Positions 35,451-47,688 are shown, counted from the first letter of the stretch. The stretch: DNA of 64,000 nt from Helichrysum umbraculigerum (GCA_949592205.1 CATIUR010000003.1:152648759-152712758), one strand, 5' to 3'. Notes: generated from the sequence alone by a model not told the origin. Translations and numbers: made by a program.

Positions 35451-36513
35451 ATTCCCATATACTAACCCAAAATATTAACTAACAGTATATAATTAGCACT
35501 ATAATTAAATGATTATGGCATATTTCATTGCTTGTTCTCGAGTGGAATGCAATAGTATAAGCCTATAAGGGACATTTATTTAGTAGAAGTGGTGACAAAC
35601 AATACATAACGGTAGTAGTTACAAATTACTAGTATATATATTTATGTTAAGCAAACAAGATTCCATCAAACCACTACATGATAATTGTCAGCAAAATTTC
35701 ACTATAAACCTATAAATGGAATATTCTTTTCGAAGGTGAAAATATAATTATGCCGAATTGTTTGATACAAAGTAATAAAGTCTATTGGAAAAAGGTGAAA
35801 ATTTCACTATAAACCTATAAATGTCATAACAGAGAATTATTTGGAAGATTTCGTCCAGACTATATGTGACTGCTAATCTTATGTTATGGTTTTGTATATA
35901 TGGTAGTTAAAGGTGTAAACGATTATCGATCTTTTAGAATCATTCAAACAAGTACAGTTTGTGCTTTGTAGTGTTTCATTGGATCAAGAATAGGTGTAGT
36001 AAAGTTAGCTGTTTGTTTAATGGCCATAGATCAGGTCGATTAATGCAATCGTCCGTGACAGAAAGACCCATGAACTGAAGTATTGATATGAACACGTTAT
36101 TCGGTTAAGCATATGATTGCAGTTAAGAGATAAAACATACCATTAAATTAGTTGTTTATTTTTAAAAATTGGAGGAGTATTATTATGGCCCAATTTTCTT
36201 ATTTAATCTGACAATACTTTTCTGATAATGATTGATAGTCTAACCAATGACAGAACTTATAAAATGATATGGTTGGATACATGACACATAAACATGCATA
36301 CATGATATATAAATTATCCATTTGTTATACACGTATTTCCTAGAACGTGGTGATGTGCATAGTGATCCTTGAATGGCAGAGGGGCAGATGCGCGTTCCTG
36401 ACTTAGAATCTTTTACCTGACTTCGAGTATCAACACCCCCCACCCACAACCACACCCCTCCCTCTCCCTGCTCAATTCTTGTTGAGCATTATGTGAGGGT
36501 ACACTCGCATATT
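35451..36513. other. Intergenic, nothing recognised
   Basis: AT-rich sequence with no open frame or transposon end that I can name. The right edge is the 3' end of the ARF-type gene. Confidence 0.4.
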
Positions 36514-38534
36514 CTACGGGTTGGAGACAGAGATGCATGAGCTACCTCGTGCTACTTTGTTGGGGACATTGTTGGTAAGCCAGATTAGGCCTTCATACAA
36601 TCCTTGGCCTGTTGTTGCAGATGTACTCTGTATGTGCCTGATACAGAATAACAATGTCATTGACCAAGTAGGACAAATCTAAATATTATGGTATTCTAAG
36701 AAGTGACATGGCATTCTGCATTCAATTATGCATATGGTGTCTCAATAACTAAGGGATCTATGCAGCAAGCAGTACAAATATCATATCAACTACTGTTATT
36801 TTAAATGGGAGAGTTTAGTCAGTTGCACACCAAGAATTGTTGTTTGACCCACGTTTTAGAGGTGACAATTTTACACCATTTACTTATCAAACGGTTGATT
36901 GGTGGTGTTTAATCTCTAACGGGTCAAATGGGTAAATTCAAAACATTTAGTTAAGAAGGGACGTGTCAAATGAGTTAAAAGTCCCCCCAAATCTGTTCTT
37001 AATGCATAGAAACCCCTAGAATTGTTTCACTGGAAAATTAGGTGATTACTTAATAATAATGCTTTGCATAATCAACACATTAAATACTTATATCAAAGTA
37101 TTTAAACATGGACAAATAGATGCTACTTGGTCAACTCAACGCGGCCCATTTTGACCAATTACCCCACCCGCCCATCTTGCCACCTCTGTCCACTGTTTTA
37201 GATATGGGAAGGTTTGATGATGTAATAATCTTGGTTGCATATGAGGTGAAAGATTTTGTCAATGTGATGCCGTTACAGGTCTGTGTGGGGAAGACCTCCT
37301 TTTTTATTCTTTCACAAATAGACATCCATAAAGCATAATGTTATAAGTGAACAGATACTTTATCAATCCGCATCTAGATCTAGTTGCATTAAAACCATTA
37401 AGTGGAAAAAATAGGCCCCAAAAGCACTTGCTTAATGCTTTGACTGAGAAATATGTGAATAATCAACAAGAATACGCTCATTTACCAACGGCATTGGGCA
37501 ATAGTGTGCAATTTTAGTTTTTCTGCGACCTCAGAAACATGCATAGCATTGGGCAAGTCCTGCTTATTGGCATATACAAGAATTGTTGCATCACTCAGTT
37601 CATCCTGCAAGAAAGTTATAAGAGATTTATTATAGAGAAGGGACAGATGACTGATCAAAGACAACCTTGAAGTGATAAAGGCTAAGATCAATTATCACAA
37701 ACCTCGTTTAAAAGGCGATGCAACTCATTCCGGGCTTGGTAAATTCTGCGTTTGTTATTACTGTCTACCACAAAGATAAGTGTCTGGGTATTCCGATAGT
37801 AATGTCTCCACAGAGGCCGAATCTGTTAACGTATGAAGTTCAATATATAGTATCAATAAACTAAAAGAATGTTTCTGTTGGATGTGGCAAAAAGAACAGG
37901 TTGAATAATGAGACAAATTCGGGCAGCTTTTAGTACCTCTTGAAACAAGCCGAGTTGGTTTGACCTCCAAACAATTTTCCTTATTTATCAGATATGTTCA
38001 CAAAAACTACACTATTATTTTATTAAATTAAAGTAACACAATTTCTTGGATAAAGTGATTTGGATGGACGTAGTTTGACCTGCCTCATTTGACCTGTTCC
38101 CCTTCTTGATAATTGTTGTTACTTATACTCGTTTGACCCGTCAAATTATTACATAATTCAAATCATTATTAGCATATTTGAATTACAAATGAAAGCAGTA
38201 TAACTGCATAAATATAGGTTGCATGTTCATACCGTATCTTGCCCGCCTACATCCCACACGGTGAATCTGATGTTCTTGTACTCCATAGCTTCCACATTGA
38301 AACCTTCATTAGAATAATTCCAAGAGATCTTATCCCATACACAAATCAAGCTGCAAGATAAACAATGAATAAAAATTTAAGATCAATACCAATAGTGGGT
38401 ACAGTTGAGATGAAATCCCCCAACTTTAGCTTATACAGGATGGTCGTCTTTCCAGAATCATCAAGCCCTAGCATTAGGATCTTGATGTCACGTTTAGCAA
38501 GAAGTTGCTTGACTCGCGAAATTTGTGAGCCCAT
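36514..38534 (-). CDS. ARF-type small GTPase (ADP-ribosylation factor-like)
   Basis: Five minus-strand exons: 38534-38390, 38303-38233, 37822-37703, 37604-37486 and 36637-36514. They join in phase with GT-AG borders to give 192 residues (ARF is usually about 181). Gly2 with Ser6 is a good N-myristoylation context. Seen: P-loop GLDDSGKT (23-30), PTIGF switch I (46-50), DVGGQ switch II (66-70) with Gln70, NKQD (125-128) and the SAT base-contact motif (158-160). The family recruits coat proteins to Golgi or endosomal membranes in the GTP form. Two features are odd: DDSGKT replaces the common DAAGKT, and the C-terminus extends past NKV to a Ser-rich tail. Both recall the Arabidopsis ARFB1A-like protein (At2g15310) from memory. 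The last intron is 848 bp. The frame is intact, so I take it as functional. Confidence 0.85.
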
Positions 38535-39187
38535 GTTAGTGTTGAATAAGAAGTTTTACAATGAAAACAACCAGGAAGTCCTATATATTGAGGGAAAACA
38601 CACACATAGCATTCCCAATCGGGAAAGTTTGAAAAGATGTTTCGTCTGCATGAACCTTTCAGGACTATGCCACCCGTGTGAAACTATCATCAGGTATGAA
38701 TGACAAAAAGTCACATAAAAAGGAACGGAAGATATTGTGCTTGAAGTTATCACACAGGTTGGAGTAAAAGGTAAAGGAGAATAAGAATCTTACCAGGAGT
38801 ACACTAACATAATGGCAATCGCTTTCTGGAGCTTCCCATTGAGATTATGTACATAACTGGAAAGTGGAAACTTCGTATTTGTGATTATATATGTCTTGAG
38901 AAAGCGAGTATGATAAGACTTCAAACTCGAAGGTATATATTCTGTCTGCCTGACAGCTCATGTATCCACATTTACTACATGTAGAATTTATTCACCAACC
39001 AAATAAACAACAGTAGAACTCCTACAATGCTCTCGTTGTGAAAAAAGTCTCCATTACTTGTAATTTTCAAGTTCTTACATTCTTTGTGGCATGCAAAATA
39101 ATGAATTACGTTACAAAAAAATTTAAAGCATAATCTTTATGAATAAATACACAAGCTTTACAAACACCAGGTTAGGTATCAGTGTTA
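38535..39187. other. Between the ARF-type gene and SEP1
   Basis: Contains the presumed promoter and 5' untranslated region of the ARF-type gene and the 3' untranslated region of SEP1, which is transcribed in the same direction. No other gene is visible. Confidence 0.4.
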
Positions 39188-40451
39188 TCAACTCTCAGAA
39201 GCAGACTGGAAGATGAAAATTGCTGTAAGAACGCCCACAAGTGCAGTCACTGCCAAGGCCACTGTTGGCAAGGGTGATGTGAGCCCAAAGTTCTGCAAAG
39301 CCCAGATGATGTGGAACGTTAATACAAGAATATAATTATATCTAAAGTAATAATCATAATACATACACAAAGAATCGTGAACTTGTAGATCAGTTTCACA
39401 CTTGGGTTAGATTGTCACACATATGAATTAAGGGAAAAACAAATAGCCAACACAGAATCAGCTTCTTCCCCTTTTCAAATAACAATGTATCACACAAGCG
39501 AATAAAGCAAAATTAATAAAAGTATTAAAATCTAAGCCATACCTCAAGAAGCCCCTTCCCAGTTGATACTTCAACACTAATTGCCACTGCAAAGCCAACC
39601 ATTGCTGTTCGACCAAGCCACACATCTAAACCATTTCCATCCTTACTACTTTGTTCACATCTCACAGATAATGCTGCAGGCTTATGTACTCGAGCCTTCT
39701 GATGATATGTTCCAGATATCACTGAAAAAATCATAGTAGTTATTAGCTCTCACCCTCATATATTCTAGCCTTATCTAAAGAGTACTTCGCACAAATAACT
39801 AGTTATATCCTGAAAATTCTTCGAATATCAGATGATATCCTATTTACCCCAGGCTTAAATTCTATCAAAATAGGTAGAAATTTCATATCCTCCTATGATT
39901 ATTGTTACACTATATAATAACAATCTTGTAAATTTCTCATATTTATCAAACTTCGCAATGAATAGCTATTATTAATAGTATAACAAATTAACCTAGTTCC
40001 TAATTCCTAAAGTTATCATGAGCGAAACATAACAAACTAATCAGTTGAATTGGTGAAACAAATAACAATCCAGAGACATACCAAGAGGCGAACCTGAACC
40101 GCATACAAACGTTGTCCCAATCCGAGGCAAACCTGATGACGAAAACCCAGAACCAGTAGAGATTCTAGCTGAAATTTACACCAAAACACTAGACATAACT
40201 CAAAATCCAATAACATATCACTCTGTAACTATTAACTAAAACACCCACATTCAAAATTAACCTCAATTTGCAAAATTTCTAGTTTATATTTTAATAACAT
40301 CTGCAATAGTGAGTGGTTGTTCGAACAAATACAAACTATAAGGGAAAAAGAAAACAATAATTAATTGAAATTATACACACAGATAGAGGGAGATGATAGT
40401 AGTACCGGGTGTGGAGATACAGAGGGAGGAAGAAAGTTGAGCAACTGCCAT
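39188..40451 (-). CDS. SEP1: Stress-enhanced protein 1 (LHC-like, chloroplast)
   Basis: Four minus-strand exons, 40451-40406, 40168-40082, 39721-39543 and 39292-39188, join in phase to give 138 residues (Arabidopsis SEP1 is about 146). The N-terminal 60 or so residues are Ser/Thr-rich with few acidic residues, as in a chloroplast transit peptide. The mature part has a chlorophyll-binding-type first helix, WLGRTAMVGFAVAISVE (79-95), with the Arg82 and Glu95 pair that in LHC proteins forms ligands and ion pairs, and a second hydrophobic helix, about 112-132. Two helices and the STGKGLLENFG and SPLPTVALAVTALVG segments match SEP1 closely. SEP proteins sit in thylakoids and rise under high light, with a presumed photoprotective, pigment-binding role. 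It is divergent with TIC21, 1.46 kb away. Confidence 0.92.
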
Positions 40452-41633
40452 TGTTGCCGGTGAGGATTTTTAGAGAAAATATTGCAGTTATGTGGAGTTG
40501 GTTTCACCTCTCAATGGCTATCTCTTTGTGGTTGTGTTCAACCAGATAGTTTTGTAAGAATCAATTATTTTTTCAAATAGGACCCTAAAATTTATTTAAA
40601 TGACGTACAAGCCCTTTTCTTTCCATAGTCCAATTTGATTATAGATTTCCTCTTCTTCTAAATTAAATTAAACACACCTAATTTTTTCATCTGCTTATTT
40701 TTATTTCTTTTTAAGTCGTAACATTAGTTGATAAATATTTATTTAATAAATTGCTAACATTCATCATAATATTAATCAACATTCAGGATGATAGATGTTA
40801 AATCATAACATTAATTGATGAATTTTTTTATAATTTTAACAGTCATCATCATGAATGTTGTGAATGTTAACGTTTTTATAATCAAATATTCATCAATTGA
40901 TGTTATAACTTAAAGAATGAATTCATTAGAAAAGATTAACATTAATAGTATCAATTTTTGGTAAACATTCATTAAATTTGATTTTTTATTTTTATTTTTT
41001 TTACATTTGTATTAGTGAAGTTAAAATAGTTCGTGATAAATGTTAAAGTTTCCCCCCTTTCCCCACAAAGAAACGTTTCCCTCTGGATCACTTCCGTTAC
41101 TTACTATATTTTCAATCTCGAACTCTACATACAAACGAATTACCTCTATCAACTCTATATCCCAAGTAATCATGAATTTCGTCGAGTTATTATTTAAAAT
41201 TTTAAATATAATATAGGGAGCGATGTTGTGATATCATTAATTAAAATCAAATTCTATTAATTAATTATGCCTTTCTATTTTAATTAAATTAAAATTAAAA
41301 CTTATATTTTAATTAAAAAATTAACACTCATATGTATACACGAGTTTGAAATCTTGTAAAATACTACGTATTATATTACGTTTCAAAATGTAGGTTTTAT
41401 ACCAGTATAAATGATTCTTGATGATGACCTAAACAATTTAGTATTATATATAGATATTAATTGTTATAATATATTTCATCCGTCTCAAAATAATTGTCAC
41501 CTTTTCATTTTAGTTTGTTCTAAAATAAGTGTTAACTTTCAAAAATAGCATATGAGTATGTGCAAAAAGTAAGGTTAAAAATCTCATATTTACTGTTAGA
41601 AAAATGTAATTCTTATTATTTTATTGGGTTTTG
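40452..41633. other. SEP1-TIC21 divergent intergenic region, left part
   Basis: Holds the SEP1 promoter and 5' untranslated region. Around 40740-40980, words of the TTAACATTCATC type occur in both orientations. A short stretch at 41471-41560 (TCCGTCTCAAAATAATTGTC) looks like one end of a Stowaway-type MITE, but no partner end was found. Confidence 0.35.
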
Positions 41634-41815
41634 TTAACAAGAGCCCTAAGGGCTTTGGTTAAGCTATTTGAACATGCATAAAACAATTGTACTTTAACTA
41701 AAATTCGGGGGGGACAAATAAAAAATAAGGGGGACAAACAATATATTATTTTCAATGTACATATTTTTGTGCATGTCTTAATGTGTTAAGGGAAGCCCTT
41801 AGGGTTCTTTTTATC
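41634..41815. mobile_element. MITE-like inverted repeat upstream of TIC21
   Basis: The left AACAAGAGCCCTAAGGGCTT and right (reverse complement AAAGAACCCTAAGGGCTTCC) ends are inverted over about 40 bp and both contain an internal CCCTAAGGG palindrome. It ends about 100 bp from the TIC21 start codon. The target duplication is unclear. Confidence 0.4.
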
Positions 41816-41913
41816 AATTTCCTATTTTATTTTACAAATATTGGTGCCAAATGCATAAGGCATATTTACCTAAAGATCAAACGCTAACATAGAGTAAGCA
41901 GTCGAACCCAAAA

Positions 41914-43207
41914 ATGCAATCACTATTGCTACCGGCAACCCATTCTGGAATTACGCTGCCGTCATTGACGGTGGCAAAACCCTCACCGTCGCACCTCAAT
42001 TTCACATCATCATCATCTACTCATCGACGTCTTTCTTTTACACCGTCATCTCAATTATCGCTTCACACTTGTCAACCTCAAATCAGAAAACCTAATATAT
42101 TTGCCAATTACGCCACTTACAATGATACATTATTTAATTTCAATCCATCGCTGATAATCGACGGGCAAAATAGTTTAAATGCTGTCTTTGTTAGTATATT
42201 TTAATTATTTATATTTATATTTTATGCATCAAAATAAATTACTAAACAAAAAAAAATGATGGTTTTGCTTGAATTGTTGTGTAGGATTCGAAGACATTAG
42301 AGATTACTTCAAGGAAGTTGAAGAGGCTGGGTAGTTTAGGATTTTGGGTGCAGTTGGTGTTAACAATTATATCTGCTGTCATGCTTTCATTTTCTGTTGT
42401 TATAACTGGAAAGATCTCATCACCTGCTACATTTTATGCTACTTCTGCTAGTATTGCAGCTGCTTTCGTTTCCGTGTTTTGGTCATTTGGTTATATTCGT
42501 CTTTCCAATAGGCTTCGCAAAGATGCCAATAACCCTTCAAAGGTAATATATCTTTTCTGGAACAAAATGTTTCGTTTTTGTGCATGATTTTCTTTTTTCT
42601 TATATAAGAGGATATATTAATAATCCGCAACAGTGTTTACCAACATGCTTCTATTATCTTTTAGGCACTTCCTCCGAAAGTCAAAAACAGCATAAAAGAA
42701 GGAATAGCTTTGAATCTTTTGGGAATGGGTGCTGCTATTCTAGGCATGCAAGCCACTGTAGGAATACTAGTGGCTAAGGCTCTTACTACATCTGCCAATC
42801 CGTATTACCGTAGTGGGAGCAACCCCATCCTTGCATTGGACGTTTTCTTAGTACAGGTTTTCCTAGTAATTTTTTTTCAGGCTTTACACTTGGGGTGGCA
42901 TTGGGCGGGTTGGAAAAGTTTGGATAGGGTTGGGCTTACCCACAAACACTTTTGCTCATCTGTGTAACTCATAAAGTAAATGAATAATTTTCTAGAGATG
43001 AATATAAAAAGTTTATCAATGAATCAGGTTAGGAGGAAGGTTTTACGCATTTGAATAACATTTTGGTGGTTTTATGAATCTAGTATGTAAGTCATCAATT
43101 TATGTATGCAGGCATCAGCGATTGCCATCCTATCACATTTCTTAGGACTTGTTTTCTCGGTAGAGCTACTTCGCTTAGTCACCTTAGCACCTTCAGAAAG
43201 CATCTGA
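41914..43207 (+). CDS. TIC21: TIC21/PIC1 chloroplast inner-envelope protein
   Basis: Four exons, 41914-42189, 42285-42542, 42665-42856 and 43112-43207, all in phase 0, give 273 residues (Arabidopsis about 296). The start MQSLLLP matches the family. Residues 1 to about 70 are a Ser/Thr-rich transit peptide. The conserved DUF3611-type core has four hydrophobic helices: about 112-132, 138-164 (SPATFYATSASIAAAFVSVF), 190-218 (LGMQATVGILVAKALTTSAN) and 243-266. The protein sits in the inner envelope; it has been described both as a translocon component and as an iron permease (PIC1), and the sequence does not decide between them. The exon 1 donor GTTAGT is the least certain border. Ends SESI, shorter than Arabidopsis. 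Convergent with the PRKRIP1-like gene, divergent from SEP1. Confidence 0.92.
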
Positions 43208-44497
43208 GTCCCAAGGTTGTTGAGGTCTTTACTTGGAAGGATAAACAAGCCTTCGATTACCTGAGTTTACTTTATAGGAGAAAAGAAATTACAGTTAGCA
43301 TGAGTGAAATTGGTAACAAAATTTGAATTAGCCAATGTGCAGTAGAGATTTTGGACTTCTTTTGGTTCAAGTGTCATTGGAATTCTAGAGATCTATTTTA
43401 TGGCATTATCTGTGGTTACTTGATTTTGAATTAGTTCATATGACAAACGGGAGATGTTAATCAAGTTTTTCAAGCTCTTATCAATCCTTACTTACCACCA
43501 AACGTTTCAAGTATTTTAACCACGGCAAATTACTCTCCAATGAGTTAACATTAAGGTTGTGTGTGGTTCACAAAACTGATACAAATTAAACTCAATGGAA
43601 TTGGAATTCAGATTCAATTCTTAGTTTGTTTGGTTGAGTAATTGATAACATTAGAGTTCTTCAAAGTCCTTTGGCTAAAGGAAATGGTATTCTTCTCTTT
43701 TGACGAATTTCAATTCCTTTAAAAACATTCTACAAATCAAACGCATCCTAAGACTTGGCCCTCATTGTACTCTTAACGTTACACGTGGTATCATGGGTGA
43801 GTTATAGAATGTTTTTATTAGGGGTTGGGTAAGCTCAAAAATTCCTTTTTATCCATATCTTTAATTCATTATATATTAGTGCATTAAACATGAGTTAAAA
43901 AATGATATGTGCAATGAAAAATCTAATTCTTAACGAAAAATATACGCTTCACGCAACCTTTAAATGGTCAGTGAAATCATAGAGCGCTTGAGGTTAACTT
44001 TAACCCAAATCCAACCATCCCTAATTAAGAAAGTGAACTAAGATTACCACTTCTACCGACGTACTTACAAAATAAGGAAGTAAATCAATATTGCCACATC
44101 TAAAGACTTTATACAAAACCCTTTAGAATGAAGTCATTTAATATACTTGGCAGAAAACCTTCCATGTTCAGCTACAAGCTTGTAATGGCTCTAAATAATA
44201 ATTCCTGTCAGCAGTTTGAGATCTATCTATTGCTTTACTATACTACAGTAATATAATTTTTACTATCGGTAAACAATAACTAAGAAGAACAGGCCCTGCA
44301 TCATTTTTTACATCATACCTTTATCATAACTCCACAGATCATCAAGAGGCCATCAGTTGTATACAAAATGAACGTTTCAAAGCAATGCAAATACACAGGC
44401 CTCAACTCTTTCGAGCAGTACAACATTCCCACCATTCTAATTCTACTTAAAATTGACAAACAAATATCATACTAGCATTCTGGTACATGTGTTTTGT
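43208..44497. other. Convergent intergenic region with one MITE
   Basis: Presumed 3' untranslated regions of TIC21 and of the PRKRIP1-like gene, with a MITE at 43555-43748 between. No other gene seen. Confidence 0.4.
43555..43748. mobile_element. PIF/Harbinger-like MITE (TAA target site)
   Basis: The left end GGTTGTGTGTGGTTCAC and the right end (reverse complement GGATGCGTTTGATTTGT) are inverted, with TAA on both sides (43552-43554 and 43749-43751). It shares TIR style and GGAATTG/AATTCC words with 1243-1473. Confidence 0.5.
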
Positions 44498-46624
44498 TCA
44501 TTCATCATTGCCCGAGTCTTCATCTGAAGATTTATCTTCCTTTCTTTGTTCTTCATGGTCGCCTGCTTCTATCTTCAACTTCTTTTCTTGTTTCTTTTGC
44601 TTCTTCTTTTGGCGTTTCATGCGCTTCTTTGCAGTTCGTTCTTCTGCTGCTTTTAATCTTTCCTCTCTCCTCTTATTGAACTCTGTCACTTCTTTCCTTT
44701 TTTGGTAGTCAACGTCCATTCTTGCAAGCCGGTCTTGTTCTTTCCGTCTCATCTGCCGATACTGTTCCAAAAACAAGTTTTTGATGGTAAGATTATTGAT
44801 ATATAATTGACACCAAATTATGAACATAACATGTCCAGGTTTATTAGATAAATACAGCTACAACCAGGGATCATTATTTAGTGAGCATACAAGTCATGGG
44901 TTATTGTACACCATCTGAAACTGGAAATCCGGAATGAAACATGTTAGCTGCATGCAATATTATAATCCACCGAAAGGACGACTTCCACACGAGAGATCAT
45001 AAGTGCGGAAGCACAGAGAGTGGAAACACTTGGTCAAAATCTTAGCTTAATTTAAGTTTATTATCAATATTTCAACTCAATGAATATAGCGAGCAGTCAC
45101 TGCACATGCTTTTAGCAGCATGAACATTATTGTTACCTTGCAACTGGGAAAATCACTGTTGATATTATTTGTAGTATCGCCTAATTACTAAAGTTGGTTT
45201 ACAAAGAGACATAGAAAATGCACTTGGAATTATTTGACTTGTATCCTTACAACCACAACCAAAGGGACATAAGGGTACTGTACATCCATGTACAAAAGTT
45301 TGTGTAAGGAAAAAAGATACAAGATAAAGACTTTGAATAATATAGCCTGCTAACCATAACCAGATTGGCATAAAGTGAGATCATCACATCTATCAAAAAC
45401 CCCAGGGGTTTTGAGACAAGTGACATGATCAAACTATGTTAGATGTGTCAGCCTTAGTATCTAACAATGTTCTCAGTTCATTGGCCTATACTTGGTTACT
45501 TATTCTTTACAATTCAAAATTCAATCTGGAAATAACTTGGCATGCCTCTATATTTCAACATGAGAATTATCAAGAAATAGTAACAAAAATGCCCCTACAG
45601 AGCCTTATCATGTTTCAAGATAGAAGTAAAGAAAGAAACAGATTCCATTTTATCGATTTACCTTAAGAGGGCATATATAGAGGCATAGAGCTACCCCTTA
45701 GTAAAAGTTCATAGTAAGCTCGTGGAAGAGTAAAAGTTCATATTACACCAAACACTACGAGTATACTATCACCCCTAGAGTACAAAATGTATTAGACACT
45801 ATAAAAGCTTATTCCCCTTCAACATTAAACACATAAATTCTTTAGAACTCGATCCCTGCATTGGTCAGTAATTGAACTTACAGTAGAAACTACTCAAATA
45901 AAACTCTGTTGATTCGATATATAAATTCATCCATTCATGCCTTTTAGAATTCGATCCCTGCATCAGTCAGTAAATGACCTTACAGTAGAAACTACTCAAG
46001 TAAACTCTGCTGATTCGATATATAAATTCATCCATTCACACATTGTATCCTCAATCCATAGAAAGAGATAATTCATACTCTAGATTCGCACTAGACATCT
46101 TACGCATGTCAAATTCTTTATTCCAGCAAGTGATCATGTACCAAAAAGGCATAATTTTTAATCATTGTTGCAATCTGTGGGTTATATTCATTTTTGAGGT
46201 TTAATTTGTACCTATCTGTAGCTACTTCAAGACACGGGCTAACCCGAACAACAATCTAATTCATTCAATATAGCATAAATCAGCAAGTCAAAACACGTAA
46301 ATAGATAAAATAATTTAATTTTTTCATTGAATAGATAATACAAGTTAGATATAAAACCTGATGGAAGTCACCGGAGCCAGAACCGGCGGAACTACCGGAA
46401 GTATTGTTAACACGAACAGGAACGTGATCAATAATACGACGTAGTTTCACCTCTAGGTCTTCATCTTCTTGATTAGATACAGGAGGCGTGTATTCAACAA
46501 GAGCTGAAGAAGAACTATTCGGATGTCGAGGAGGAAGTGCGGAAATTGCTGTTTTATCTGATGTCGCCGGAACAATCTGTAAATCTCTACCCGCCGCTGC
46601 CAACGGTCGCCCTGAACTGGACAT
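44498..46624 (-). CDS. PRKRIP1-like nuclear splicing-associated protein (DUF1168)
   Basis: Two exons, 46624-46358 and 44761-44498, join in phase 0 to give 176 residues. Exon 1 ends in an SGSGDFH segment and exon 2 opens with YRQMRRKEQDR, the conserved core of the PRKR-interacting protein 1 family. The C-terminal half is a long charged helix rich in Lys/Arg/Glu (AKKRMKRQKKKQKK near the middle, likely nuclear localisation) and ends in an acidic Ser-rich tail, SSDEDSGNDE. The N-terminal 80 residues are low-complexity Ala/Ser/Pro. The human relative is a small spliceosome component bridging U2 snRNP and the catalytic core; a similar nuclear role is inferred here. The intron is long (1.6 kb) and holds a tandem duplication. 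It is convergent with TIC21. Confidence 0.85.
45838..46042. repeat. Two-copy tandem repeat, about 105 bp, in the PRKRIP1-like intron
   Basis: Two neighbouring units each contain GATCCCTGCAT, TTACAGTAGAAACTACTCAA and TTGATTCGATATATAAATTC (or variants), offset by about 103-105 bp. Confidence 0.8.
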
Positions 46625-46961
46625 TTTTACCGGAGGAGATAAACCCTAACCCTAGCTACGTATACATACGCCGGATTTCCGTGCCGGAGGAGGAAGATGG
46701 CGATTTCTGCTTCTGAATTTTGTGTATTGGGATTGAAAGTTACCTTGGCCCATTGGGCTACACTTTAGTGCACCTATAATCTTGGGCCAGTGATTTGGTC
46801 TTTCACAAACCGTTGATACAAAATATGGTTAGGAAATATTCTCTCGGTCCAATTTAAAAACGTTCTCTCACTCTCACTATTTTTTAATTTCTCTCCAATG
46901 CACTTCATATTTTAACCAATTAAAATGAATTTCTATTCCACAAATTGTATGCATTTTCTAA
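46625..46961. other. PRKRIP1-like promoter region
   Basis: Upstream of the start codon at 46624; GC-richer over the first 80 bases ('ccggaggaggaagatggcg' on the plus strand). A GGGCC/GGCCCA-type motif pair (ATTGGGCTA, TTGGGCCAG near 46754-46790) resembles the GGCCCA elements common in plant housekeeping promoters. Confidence 0.4.
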
Positions 46962-47292
46962 GACCACTCTCAACAGTGACATAGTCAATTTGTTTCACTT
47001 GTTTCAACTCAGCGTCGCGTCAGCACTTTCCCAAACTGACACAACAATGCCAACACCAACATCCCCAAACCGACACAACAATGCCAACACCAACAGTGAC
47101 ATAGTCACTTTAATTTATGAGTCTTACACTACAATTATACCATTATTTTATACCCTAAACAAAAACATAAAAAAGGCTTTTGGACCCACTACTGCGTCAC
47201 TTTTCTAGCTCATCCCTAAACCGACTCAAACAAAGTGAGACACTTAAGTGATGCACGTCGCTTTACAAACTGATGCACCTTTGAGAGTGGTG
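46962..47292. mobile_element. PIF/Harbinger-like MITE (TAA target site)
   Basis: The left end GACCACTCTCAA and the right end (reverse complement CACCACTCTCAA) are inverted with TAA at 46959-46961 and 47293-47295. The interior repeats ACACAACAATGCCAACACCA twice and CAGTGACATAGTCA twice. Confidence 0.65.
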
Positions 47293-47411
47293 TAAGTGAA
47301 CACTTTAACATGGACAGCGAATATAGTAGTAATGAAACATCTAAATTTCGATGATGATAAAATTAACTTATTTTACGCCTAGTAAAATTTTAGTCCCATA
47401 TATATTAACTC

Positions 47412-47679
47412 GAGTAAATTCCATAAATGGTCCATATGGTTTACATTGATTTACGAAAATAGTCCCTGTACTCTTTTTTCAACGTTTTCGGTCCAATAAC
47501 TTTGGATTTGCTCGCAAATGGTCCCTTAACTTTGGATTTTTACTCGCAAATGGTCCCTCCGTCTAACTTTGGATTTGCTCGAAAATGGTCCATTTAAGGG
47601 ACCATTTGCGAGCAAATCCAATGTTATTGGACCGAAAACGTTGAAAAAAGAGTACAGAGACTGTTTATGGAATTTACTC
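47412..47679. mobile_element. Fold-back Mutator-like MITE, 9-bp TSD
   Basis: A near-complete palindrome with ends GAGTAAATTCCATAAATGG and its inverted partner. The exact 9-bp duplication TATTAACTC lies at 47403-47411 and 47680-47688. Same end motif and architecture as 5181-5469 (both start GAGTAAATT and carry TGGTCC- or CGTCC-type words), so one family is present twice in the window. Confidence 0.8.
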
Positions 47680-47688
47680 TATTAACTC

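Noticed and set aside
41471..41560. Stowaway MITE end (TCCGTCTCAAAATAATTGTC)
   Set aside because: No inverted partner or TA duplication found, so only noted as a possible fragment.
44487..44708. Plus-strand frame rich in Ser/Phe/Leu
   Set aside because: Antisense shadow of the Lys/Glu-rich PRKRIP1-like exon 2.
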